A stretch of DNA of 5,162 nucleotides from an uncultured Oxalobacteraceae bacterium (GTDB lineage: Bacteria; Pseudomonadota; Gammaproteobacteria; Burkholderiales; Burkholderiaceae): contig CAMLHI010000193.1 in the NCBI GenBank assembly GCA_946479705.1, positions 1 to 5,162 on the forward strand, written 5' to 3'. Numbering within the stretch: position 1 is the stretch's first letter; each line of letters opens with the position of its first letter. Both the position numbers and the translations under genes were made by a program. The notes below the pieces were generated by a model, which worked only from the letters and a program-made list of their open reading frames with translations, made no database searches and was not told the origin of the DNA. Below, piece by piece: positions 1-5,007 of the stretch.

Positions 1-1397
1 ACGTCATGCCGTGCGGCGATCACGGCGATCACAATCACATCCCGGCCGAGTCGTATTATGTTCCGGCGCAATTTGCCAACATCAAGCCGCACGACTTGAC
101 GGACGAGGTCGAGCAGACCATCAAGGGCAGCGCGCATCTGATGCTCAACCAGCAAGTCGACGCCGACACCGCCCTGTCCTTGAATATTGCCCGGCTGAGC
201 CAAGCCGAGCGCGACCGTCTCGACCCGATGGTCACCGGCCTGCACCTGGGTTCGCCGCTCAGTCCGCAAGCCCTGCTGTTCAAGCTGGCCACCCATCCGG
301 GCATGTTCACCGGGGTGGGCGAGGTGACGATCCACAAGGAACTGGTGCAGAGCCAGTACGAAGGCGCGCGCCAGGCCAACCTGACGGACAATGTGCAGGC
401 GTTCAAGAACCTGGTGGCCACCGCCGGCGTCATCGGCATGCCGGTGGTGCTGCACTGCGACGTCGACTCGACCGCCAACCAGCGCGCCAATGGCTACGAC
501 AATCCCGAGCATCTCGACAACCTGAAAAAGCTGTTTGCCTCGCCTGAAACGCGCGACACCACCATCATCTGGGCGCACTGCGGCGGCGTCGGACGCTTCG
601 TCCAGAAGCCGGTCGACCATGCCGACAACCTGCGTTCCATCCTGGCCAATCCGGACATGCAGCACATCAACATCGACATCTCGTGGTCGCGCGTGGCGCG
701 CCAGATCGTGCTCAAGACCGACGACGAGGGCAAGGAAGTGCCGGACCATGAATCGGTAGAAGCCTGGGCGCAGCTGATCAACGATCATCCCGACCGCTTC
801 CTGTTCGGCTCGGACGCGCTCAATCCGCAGGAAAAGGCGACGTGGCAAGAGACCGGCGTGCTGTACAAGCCCTTGCTGGACAAGCTCACGCCCGAAGCGC
901 GCACCGCCGTCATGACCGGCAACTACGAAAAGGTGCTGGTCGGCGCGCGGCCGAAGGTGCGCGCGTTCGAGGAGCATGTGCTCACGCCGAACTTCATCGA
1001 GCAGCGCTTGCGCGGGTCGGGCGAAGGACGTCTCAACCCCGGCCCGCACATCGATCCGGCGGCCTTGCGGGCGGCGCGCGATGCCGCGTTTGCCGAAGCG
1101 AACGTCGACCTGAACGGGAACGAGTTGTCCGGCGACAAGCCAGAAATCGTGGCGGCGGAGAACGCGCCGGCGCCGGTCGCGGCCGGGAAGAAGCCGATGC
1201 CGGCGCAGCTCAAGGCCCATCTGGAAAAGAACCATGCCGCGCACGAGGCTGCGCCCGCGAAGAAGGAGACGCCGGAGCAGGTCAAGGCCCATCTTGAGAA
1301 GATCAAGCAGCAGCGCGATGAAAAGCTGGCGGCCCTGGTGGCTCCTTCCGAGAAACCCGGAGCGGGCCGTTTGCGCAAGCTGTTCGGTGCGCGCTAA
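1..1397 (+). CDS. Amidohydrolase-family (TIM-barrel metal-dependent hydrolase) protein, 5'-partial
   Basis: The reading frame is open to the left edge (first full codon at 3) and stops with TAA at 1395-1397. Residues are counted from the ATG at 6. Visible blocks fit the amidohydrolase_2 superfamily: GEVTIHKE (105-112), VVLHCDVD (147-154), IIWAHCGG (187-194), HINIDISW (220-227) and FLFGSDAL (265-272). H150, H191 and D270 are the likely metal/catalytic residues at strand ends. The HxH motif of the first barrel strand is not visible, and MPCGD near residue 1 resembles the second strand of relatives, so the true start probably lies upstream and the ATG at 6 is internal. The barrel appears to end near residue 315. 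A Pro/Ala/Lys-rich tail of about 145 residues follows, carrying a 24-residue tandem repeat. No signal peptide can be judged. The substrate is unknown; the family hydrolyses or decarboxylates many compounds. It is the only plus-strand gene here, so a link to the transport genes is not shown. Confidence 0.85.
   Translation, partial: VMPCGDHGDHNHIPAESYYVPAQFANIKPHDLTDEVEQTIKGSAHLMLNQQVDADTALSLNIARLSQAERDRLDPMVTGLHLGSPLSPQALLFKLATHPGMFTGVGEVTIHKELVQSQYEGARQANLTDNVQAFKNLVATAGVIGMPVVLHCDVDSTANQRANGYDNPEHLDNLKKLFASPETRDTTIIWAHCGGVGRFVQKPVDHADNLRSILANPDMQHINIDISWSRVARQIVLKTDDEGKEVPDHESVEAWAQLINDHPDRFLFGSDALNPQEKATWQETGVLYKPLLDKLTPEARTAVMTGNYEKVLVGARPKVRAFEEHVLTPNFIEQRLRGSGEGRLNPGPHIDPAALRAARDAAFAEANVDLNGNELSGDKPEIVAAENAPAPVAAGKKPMPAQLKAHLEKNHAAHEAAPAKKETPEQVKAHLEKIKQQRDEKLAALVAPSEKPGAGRLRKLFGAR
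1188..1331 (+). repeat. Tandem 24-codon repeat in the amidohydrolase tail
   Basis: Residues 395-418 and 419-442 align as two copies. Both begin KK and share KAHLEK, with P-x-Q-L/V just before it (QLKAHLEK at 401-408, QVKAHLEK at 425-432). At DNA level the 13-mer TCAAGGCCCATCT is identical at 1210-1222 and 1282-1294, exactly 72 bases apart. The charged, helix-prone copies suggest a short helical or coiled-coil appendage; the function is unknown. Confidence 0.75.
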
Positions 1398-1403
1398 GGG
1401 CAG

Positions 1404-1433
1404 CGGGCGGGCCCGGAACAGGCGGCCCGCCCG
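1404..1433. terminator. GC-rich hairpin between convergent genes (possible bidirectional terminator)
   Basis: A perfect 10-bp inverted repeat (CGGGCGGGCC at 1404-1413, GGCCCGCCCG at 1424-1433) encloses a 10-base loop. It lies 6 bases after the amidohydrolase stop and 12 bases before the stop of the convergent regulator gene, where a shared terminator would be expected. No T-run follows on either strand, so it is not a canonical intrinsic terminator. Confidence 0.45.
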
Positions 1434-1445
1434 GCCCCTCCAGCT

Positions 1446-2159
1446 TCATGCCGCCGCGGTGCGGGGCGGCGTGGGCGCTGCACCGAGCCCGAGCTGGTAA
1501 CCCTGGCCATGGACGGTGCGGATGACGACGCCGCATTGCGGGTCGAGCTGGAGTTTTGTGCGCAGCTTGTAGACGTGCTGGTCGATGGTGCGGCCGGTCA
1601 CGCCGCTGTCGGCGCCCCATAGCGCGATGCCGATGGTATCGCGCGAGAGGTACGCACCGGGCGCGGAAAACAGCATCCAGGCCAGGCTGAATTCGCGCGG
1701 GGTCAGGGCCACCGCGCTGCCGCGGAAGGCCACGCTGCGCTGATCGTGGTCGAGCGAAAAACCGGCCAGTTCGATGGTGCGGCGGGGCGTGCGCGGCGCG
1801 CTGCGCCGCACCAGCGCGCGTGCGCGCGCCGCCAGTTCGACCGGCTCGAAGGGGCGCACCATCACGTCGTCGGCACCGCAATCGAGCACCAGCGCCGTCA
1901 TGGCGGCGTCGCTCACGGGCGACAGGACGAGCACCGGCGTCGCGCCGCCGGCACGGCAGTTCAGCCAGGACAGGATGGTGTCGCCTGGCGCTGGCGCGGC
2001 GGCGAAGTCGATCACGATGAGATCGAATGCTTGCCCGGGCAGGGCGTGCAACAGCGCCGCTGCGCCGGCAAAGTGCGTGCAGCTTGCACTTGCCCGCGCG
2101 AAGGTGGCGCGCACCAGTTCCAGCACCACTGCATTGGAGATGAGGCAGGCAATCTTCAT
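1446..2159 (-). CDS. OmpR/PhoB-type response regulator with atypical receiver domain
   Basis: The 237-residue protein has the length and order of the OmpR/PhoB family: receiver at about 1-118 and winged-helix DNA-binding domain at about 128-224. The output domain is well conserved, with LTPREF (152-157), TIDQHVYKLR (191-200) and the final wing VIRTVHGQGYQL (212-223). The receiver keeps a phospho-acceptor-like Asp (D51 in FDLIVID) and the beta-4 Ser (S80). It lacks the acidic pair normally before alpha-1 (S8-N9 there), and the invariant Lys before Pro-Phe is Arg (R102 in VRPFEP). Phosphorylation may thus be weak or absent; the protein could act as a constitutive or ligand-tuned DNA binder. The start at 2159 is supported by an AGGA seven bases upstream. 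It lies 42 bp after the porin stop on the same strand with no clear terminator between, so read-through is possible. No histidine kinase is in the window. Confidence 0.9.
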   Translation of the reverse strand: MKIACLISNAVVLELVRATFARASASCTHFAGAAALLHALPGQAFDLIVIDFAAAPAPGDTILSWLNCRAGGATPVLVLSPVSDAAMTALVLDCGADDVMVRPFEPVELAARARALVRRSAPRTPRRTIELAGFSLDHDQRSVAFRGSAVALTPREFSLAWMLFSAPGAYLSRDTIGIALWGADSGVTGRTIDQHVYKLRTKLQLDPQCGVVIRTVHGQGYQLGLGAAPTPPRTAAA

Positions 2160-2163
2160 GCGC

Positions 2164-2170
2164 TTTTCCT
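2164..2170 (-). promoter_or_regulatory. Ribosome binding site of the response regulator gene
   Basis: On the minus strand AGGAAAA precedes the ATG at 2159, with AGGA seven bases from the start codon. It supports this start over longer minus-strand readings that begin at 2175 in another frame. Confidence 0.65.
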
Positions 2171-2201
2171 GTCACGGGTCCGCACGGGCGCGGGCGCCGG
2201 C

Positions 2202-3275
2202 TTAAAACGCGTGGCGGATGCCCAGGTTGAGCGCGCCGTCGCCGGTGCCGCCTTCGATCGCGCTGCCCACCGTGTAGCCGGCGCCGCGCTTGTTGTCGAT
2301 GTGCGCGTACGCCGCGTACAGATCGGTGCGTTTCGACAGCGCGTAGCGGTAGCCCACGGCCAGCTGGGCGGCGTCCTGATTGAACGCGGTGCGGTCGTCC
2401 TTGCCGATGTACGAGGCCATGAGCGTGTGCGCGCCGCCCAGCGGTACCGTCACGCCCAGCAGCACGGCGCGGCTGTCGACCGACGGCGTGGGGGCGGCCG
2501 CATACGCGAACGGGTTGGTGGCGTTGCGCAGCGGCGCGCTGTTGACCCCTTTGTCCACGCCGTAGGCAAAGTGCAGCTTGAGCGCGCCCAGGTCGTAGGT
2601 GGCGGCCAGCGCGGTGTTGCGCGCGCTGGAGACGTTCTTCACCAGGGCGGTCTCGTTGTTGCGGTTGTGGTAGCCCAGGCGCACCTTGAGCGCGCCGCCG
2701 GCATAGGCCAGGGCGGCGCCGATCTGGCGCCCGGCGGCGTTGTCGCCGGCCACTTCGCCGGGCGCATAGGCCAGTTCGCCCGTCACTCCGCCGAAGGCTG
2801 GCGATACGTACTTGAGGCTATTGTCCATGCGGCTGGCCGAATTGCCGGTGGCCGCCATCAGGTTCTTGGTGTCGCCCGCATAGCCGGAACCGAACGGATC
2901 GGCCGAGGCCACCGTCAGGTACTGCGGGGTGTACTGGCGCCCCACGGTGAGCGCGCCGAAGCCGCCTTGCAGGCCGACATAGGCCTGGCGGCCGAACAGC
3001 AGGCCGCCCTGGCCGAGTGCGCCGGTATCGGCCTGGTACCCGCTCTCGAGCAGGAACACGGCCGCCAGGCCGCCGCCGAGGTCTTCGCTGCCCTTGAAGC
3101 CGAGGCGCGAACCGGCGCCCACGCCGCTGGTGATCTTGGTGGTGGAACCGGCGGCCGCCCCGGTTTCGCGCACCAGCGCCACATCGACCAAGCCGTAGAC
3201 GCTGACCGAGGATTGCGCCGAGGCGGTACCGGCGATGGTGCCGAGGACGGCGAGTGCGAGGATCGATTTTTTCAT
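2202..3275 (-). CDS. General outer-membrane porin (Gram-negative porin, OmpC-like/Porin_4 type)
   Basis: This 357-residue protein forms, by family, a trimeric 16-stranded beta-barrel letting small hydrophilic solutes cross the outer membrane. Residues 1-20 are a signal peptide: MKK, a hydrophobic core, then TASA with cleavage before Q21. The mature protein opens with SSVSVYGLVDVAL (22-34), the first strand typical of betaproteobacterial porins. SRLGFKGSEDLGGGL (56-70) and FGRQAYVGLQGGFG (94-107) are family blocks, PFGSGYAGD (127-135) fits the pore-constricting loop 3, and the chain ends NLGIRHAF with the C-terminal Phe needed for barrel assembly. The frame is open up to 3410, but the start at 3275 is chosen because it begins the signal peptide and has AAGGG seven bases upstream (3283-3287). 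The length is normal and nothing looks broken. Substrate preference cannot be read. It has a long AT-rich upstream region and is followed closely by the response regulator gene. Confidence 0.95.
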   Translation of the reverse strand: MKKSILALAVLGTIAGTASAQSSVSVYGLVDVALVRETGAAAGSTTKITSGVGAGSRLGFKGSEDLGGGLAAVFLLESGYQADTGALGQGGLLFGRQAYVGLQGGFGALTVGRQYTPQYLTVASADPFGSGYAGDTKNLMAATGNSASRMDNSLKYVSPAFGGVTGELAYAPGEVAGDNAAGRQIGAALAYAGGALKVRLGYHNRNNETALVKNVSSARNTALAATYDLGALKLHFAYGVDKGVNSAPLRNATNPFAYAAAPTPSVDSRAVLLGVTVPLGGAHTLMASYIGKDDRTAFNQDAAQLAVGYRYALSKRTDLYAAYAHIDNKRGAGYTVGSAIEGGTGDGALNLGIRHAF

Positions 3276-3372
3276 GGTCTTGCCCTTAGTCTTGGTCGAT
3301 GAAATGGGGGAGGAACGCGCCGCCGCTGGCCGGAGAGTGCTGCGTCCGGCGCGACTGGCGTTTGCATATGGC
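3276..3372 (-). other. Predicted 5' leader of the porin mRNA
   Basis: If transcription starts about seven bases after the -10 box proposed at 3379-3384, the porin mRNA has a leader near 97 nt. It contains a 6-bp perfect stem (GCCGGA at 3329-3334, TCCGGC at 3345-3350) with a 10-base loop, then an open stretch around the ribosome site. Porin leaders are often small-RNA targets; that is only a possibility here. Confidence 0.35.
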
Positions 3373-3378
3373 AAGACC

Positions 3379-3407
3379 ATTCTAGCACCACGAATACAGT
3401 TTAAGAA
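3379..3407 (-). promoter_or_regulatory. Candidate porin promoter (extended -10)
   Basis: On the minus strand TAGAAT (3379-3384, one mismatch from TATAAT) is preceded by TGC (3385-3387), giving an extended -10. A weak -35, TTCTTA (3402-3407), stands 17 bases upstream. It lies in an AT-rich island (about 3362-3470) that stands out from the GC-rich surroundings, with A/T-rich sequence farther upstream that could act as an UP element. Confidence 0.5.
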
Positions 3408-3410
3408 CAT

Positions 3411-3430
3411 ATTGTCGATAAAACGACGAT
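3411..3430. promoter_or_regulatory. Imperfect inverted repeat next to the porin -35 (candidate operator)
   Basis: ATTGTCG (3411-3417) and CGACGAT (3424-3430) form a dyad with one mismatch over 7-bp arms and a 6-base spacer. Its centre lies about 48 bases upstream of the predicted start, a usual place for an activator or for a repressor overlapping the -35. Which protein binds is unknown; the MarR-like protein and the response regulator are the local candidates. Confidence 0.4.
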
Positions 3431-3478
3431 GTTTATTTGTTGTTTTGGGAATAAAATGGTTTCATGCGCTCGTGCGCG

Positions 3479-3512
3479 CGTCGCGCATGGCCAGGCTGGC
3501 CAGCGCGCGACG
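3479..3512. repeat. Two-tier stem-loop downstream of the MarR-like gene
   Basis: The outer stem is CGTCGCGC (3479-3486) with GCGCGACG (3505-3512). The inner stem is TGGCCA (3488-3493) with TGGCCA (3497-3502), with a small asymmetric bulge between and a 3-base loop. It lies 50-85 bases past the MarR-like stop on the minus strand. No T-run directly follows; TTTTATT comes about 25 bases later. It may terminate the regulator transcript or insulate the porin promoter. Confidence 0.4.
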
Positions 3513-3530
3513 GTCTCGGGCGGGGAGGGG

Positions 3531-3554
3531 GACGCCGCCGCGTCGGGCGGCGCC
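3531..3554 (-). terminator. Terminator-like hairpin after the MarR-like gene
   Basis: On the minus strand GGCGCCGCC and GGCGGCGTC form a 9-bp stem with one G-T pair and a 6-base loop, starting 9 bases after the TAA of the regulator gene. A C-rich run follows instead of T residues, so termination activity is uncertain. Confidence 0.35.
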
Positions 3555-3562
3555 GGGTCGGC

Positions 3563-4117
3563 TTACATCGACGCGGCCGAGCGGGCCGCCTGGTCGTACA
3601 GTCCGGAGAGCACACGCAGGAAGCGCGCCAGCTCGCTCAGTTCGAAGCTCTCGGTGCCATCCCCGCTCAAGCCCGACACCAGGACCTGCTCCCTGATTTC
3701 GAAGTATTTCCGGCACACTTCCTGGCCGGCCTCGTTGGTGGCGTACAGCACTTCCTTGCCGCGCTTTTCGGTGTGCACCAGGCCGAGCGATTGCAGCTTC
3801 TTGAGCGAGTAATTGACGATGTGGGTATCTTCGATATTGAGGATGAAGGCAATGTCCGACAGCTTTTTTTCACGCGCCCGGTGGTTGATGTGGTGCAGCA
3901 CCAGCACATCGATGATCGCCATGTCCTTCATGCCGGCGGCCGCCATGCAGCGCACGGCCCAGCGGTTGAAGGCGTTGCCGGCGATGATCAGGCCGAATTC
4001 GAATTCGCTCAATTCGGCGCTGCGGCCCGAGGCCAGGTGGGACGACGAGACAATCGGGGTCTTGGCCAGCGAGGCCGAGGCGGCGGGCGCGGCGCTAGGG
4101 TTTGTTTCTTTGGGCAT
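3563..4117 (-). CDS. MarR-like winged-helix transcriptional regulator
   Basis: The 184-residue protein reads as a MarR-type winged-helix regulator, a dimer binding inverted repeats and often released by small aromatic or other ligands. After a Ser/Ala-rich, probably disordered N-terminus (1-30) comes the dimerisation helix region EFEFGLIIAGNAFNRWAVRCM (about 38-58). The HTH core is at about 66-112: helices around AIIDVLVLHHINHR (67-80) and KKLSDIAFIL (84-93), and a recognition helix near DTHIVNYSLKKLQSLG (97-112). The wing is TEKRGKEVLYAT (116-127). A C-terminal helical region closes the dimer fold. The start at 4117 has GGAG (4125-4128) seven bases upstream. It lies between the livF-like gene (182 bp upstream, same strand) and the porin (287 bp downstream), with its own hairpins and promoter candidate, so it is probably transcribed alone. 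An 18-bp dyad near its predicted start suggests autoregulation. The ligand and targets are unknown. Confidence 0.85.
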   Translation of the reverse strand: MPKETNPSAAPAASASLAKTPIVSSSHLASGRSAELSEFEFGLIIAGNAFNRWAVRCMAAAGMKDMAIIDVLVLHHINHRAREKKLSDIAFILNIEDTHIVNYSLKKLQSLGLVHTEKRGKEVLYATNEAGQEVCRKYFEIREQVLVSGLSGDGTESFELSELARFLRVLSGLYDQAARSAASM

Positions 4118-4124
4118 TGCAAAA

Positions 4125-4128
4125 CTCC
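4125..4128 (-). promoter_or_regulatory. Ribosome binding site of the MarR-like gene
   Basis: GGAG on the minus strand lies seven bases before the ATG at 4117, confirming this start and so the low-complexity N-terminus of the protein. Confidence 0.65.
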
Positions 4129-4161
4129 GGAATGGGGACGGGTCATGGCGGTTTCATCCAA

Positions 4162-4179
4162 TGGTGAAATCCGTCACCA
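4162..4179. promoter_or_regulatory. Perfect 6-6-6 inverted repeat, candidate autoregulatory operator
   Basis: TGGTGA-AATCCG-TCACCA is an 18-bp perfect dyad 45-62 bases before the MarR-like start codon. It overlaps the transcription start predicted from the -10 at 4182-4187. A second, partial dyad (TTTCA at 4152-4156, TGAAA at 4165-4169) overlaps it. Size and place fit a MarR-type operator; the assignment is inference. Confidence 0.45.
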
Positions 4180-4181
4180 GC

Positions 4182-4209
4182 ATCTTACCCGGAGAATGGG
4201 CAAGGCCAA
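4182..4209 (-). promoter_or_regulatory. Candidate promoter of the MarR-like gene
   Basis: On the minus strand TTGGCC (4204-4209) and TAAGAT (4182-4187) match the -35 and -10 consensus at four of six bases each, with a 16-base spacer. This predicts a leader of about 57 nt. The match is modest for GC-rich DNA. Confidence 0.3.
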
Positions 4210-4217
4210 ATGGAATT

Positions 4218-4233
4218 CGGCCCGGCCGGGCCG
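4218..4233. repeat. 16-bp perfect palindrome upstream of the MarR-like promoter
   Basis: CGGCCCGGCCGGGCCG is a perfect palindrome immediately upstream of the proposed -35. It could be a protein site or part of the structure ending the livF-like transcript. All bases are G or C, so chance is a real alternative in this genome. Confidence 0.4.
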
Positions 4234-4247
4234 TGGGGACGCGTTCT

Positions 4248-4272
4248 GCCGCCGCACCGGGCGCGCGGCGGC
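4248..4272 (-). terminator. Terminator-like hairpin after the livF-like gene
   Basis: A perfect 8-bp stem (GCCGCCGC at 4248-4255, GCGGCGGC at 4265-4272) with a 9-base loop starts 28 bases after the stop of the livF-like gene. No T-run follows on the minus strand. It is the best candidate for the end of the transporter transcript. Confidence 0.4.
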
Positions 4273-4299
4273 GCCAGGGCGAGGGCATGGCGCGCGCCG

Positions 4300-5007
4300 T
4301 CATAGGCCCAGGTAGGCCTTCTTGACATCGTCGTTGGCCAGCAGGTCGCTGCCGGCGCCTTCGAGCACGATGCGGCCGGTCTGGATCACATAGCCGTGGT
4401 GGGCAATGGCCAGCGCCTTGTGCAGGTTCTGTTCGACCAGCAGCACCGACACGCCTTCCTGGTTGATCAGCTGGATGGTGTCGAGCACCTTGGTCACGAA
4501 GCGCGGCGCGATGCCCCAGGACGGCTCGTCGAGCAGCAGCATGCTCGGCTTGGCCATCAGGCCGCGGGCGATGGCCAGCATCTGCTGTTCGCCGCCGCTC
4601 ATGGTGCCGGCCAGCTGGCCGCGGCGCTCTTTCAGGATCGGGAACAGGCGGTACATGCGCTCGAGCGATTCGGCCACCTCGTGCCGGTCATGGCGGGTGT
4701 AGGCGCCCAGCTCGAGGTTGCGTTCGACCGTCAGGCGCGCGAAAATCCGGCGCCCCTCGGGCACCAGCGACAGGCCCAGGCCGACCCGCTGATGGGCCGG
4801 CAGCTTGCCGATCTCCTTGCCCTTGAAGACGATCTCGCCGGCGTCGGCCTGGTTCAGGCCAGCCACGGCGCGCAGGGTGCTCGATTTGCCGTTGCCGTTG
4901 CCGCCGACCAGGGCCACGATCTGGCCCTGGCGCACGTTCATGTCGATCTTGGACAGGGCCAGCACGCCGTCATAGCTGAGCTTCAGGTTGCGGATTTGCA
5001 GCATCAT
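4300..5007 (-). CDS. livF: LivF-like ABC importer ATPase (HAAT/branched-chain amino acid type)
   Basis: The 235-residue protein is a single nucleotide-binding domain of LivF length. Walker A is GGNGNGKS (35-42), the LivF-type stretch LVPEGRRIF (81-89) follows the Q-loop region, the ABC signature is MSGGEQQ (136-142), Walker B is MLLLDEP (156-162) with catalytic E161, and LLVEQN (189-194) carries the Asn usual in LivF where other ABC ATPases have the H-loop His. It would pair with LivG under two membrane permeases to drive uptake of branched-chain amino acids, amides, urea or aromatic acids; the substrate is not readable. It overlaps the upstream LivG-like gene by ATGA. Two consecutive ATGs (5007 and 5004) follow GGGAG at four and seven bases, so the second may be the real start. 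The Walker A departs from the more usual GxNGAGK form, and SWGIAP replaces the common SLGLAP, but no catalytic residue is lost. The gene symbol marks the subfamily, not proven leucine transport. Confidence 0.92.
   Translation of the reverse strand: MMLQIRNLKLSYDGVLALSKIDMNVRQGQIVALVGGNGNGKSSTLRAVAGLNQADAGEIVFKGKEIGKLPAHQRVGLGLSLVPEGRRIFARLTVERNLELGAYTRHDRHEVAESLERMYRLFPILKERRGQLAGTMSGGEQQMLAIARGLMAKPSMLLLDEPSWGIAPRFVTKVLDTIQLINQEGVSVLLVEQNLHKALAIAHHGYVIQTGRIVLEGAGSDLLANDDVKKAYLGL
5004..5007 (-). promoter_or_regulatory. ATGA stop/start overlap coupling the livG-like and livF-like genes
   Basis: On the minus strand the sequence GAATGATG contains the TGA stop of the upstream ATPase inside two adjacent ATG codons of the downstream ATPase, with GGGAG four bases before the first ATG. 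Such overlaps usually keep the two partner ATPases at matched levels. Confidence 0.7.

Noticed and set aside
6..8. ATG at 6 as the true start of the amidohydrolase
   Set aside because: The frame is open to the window edge, the first-strand HxH is missing after this ATG, and only five bases are available upstream, so no ribosome site can be judged.
1303..2175. A 290-codon minus-strand frame overlapping the response regulator
   Set aside because: It is out of frame with the clear OmpR-type protein, Arg/Ala-rich and without motifs, and it runs into the convergent gene.
1746..3302. A 518-codon plus-strand open frame opposite the response regulator and porin
   Set aside because: It is antisense to two well-recognised genes, is full of Arg/Gly/Ala/His from GC-rich shadow coding, and has no recognisable domain.
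3276..3410. N-terminal extension of the porin to an ATG at 3410 or 3380
   Set aside because: It would put 35-45 polar residues before a textbook signal peptide and cover the promoter candidate; the ATG at 3275 has a ribosome site and starts the signal peptide.
3429..3812. Plus-strand frame of 127 codons starting in the AT-rich island
   Set aside because: Most of it is antisense to the MarR-like gene, it has no good ribosome site, and the translation resembles no known protein.
4289..4298. 10-bp palindrome GGCGCGCGCC right after the livF-like stop
   Set aside because: Short, made only of G and C with no loop, and likely by chance in this base composition.
3464..4315. Plus-strand frame of 283 codons opposite the MarR-like gene
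   Set aside because: It is a shadow frame of a recognisable regulator gene with biased Arg/Gly/His content and no domain.
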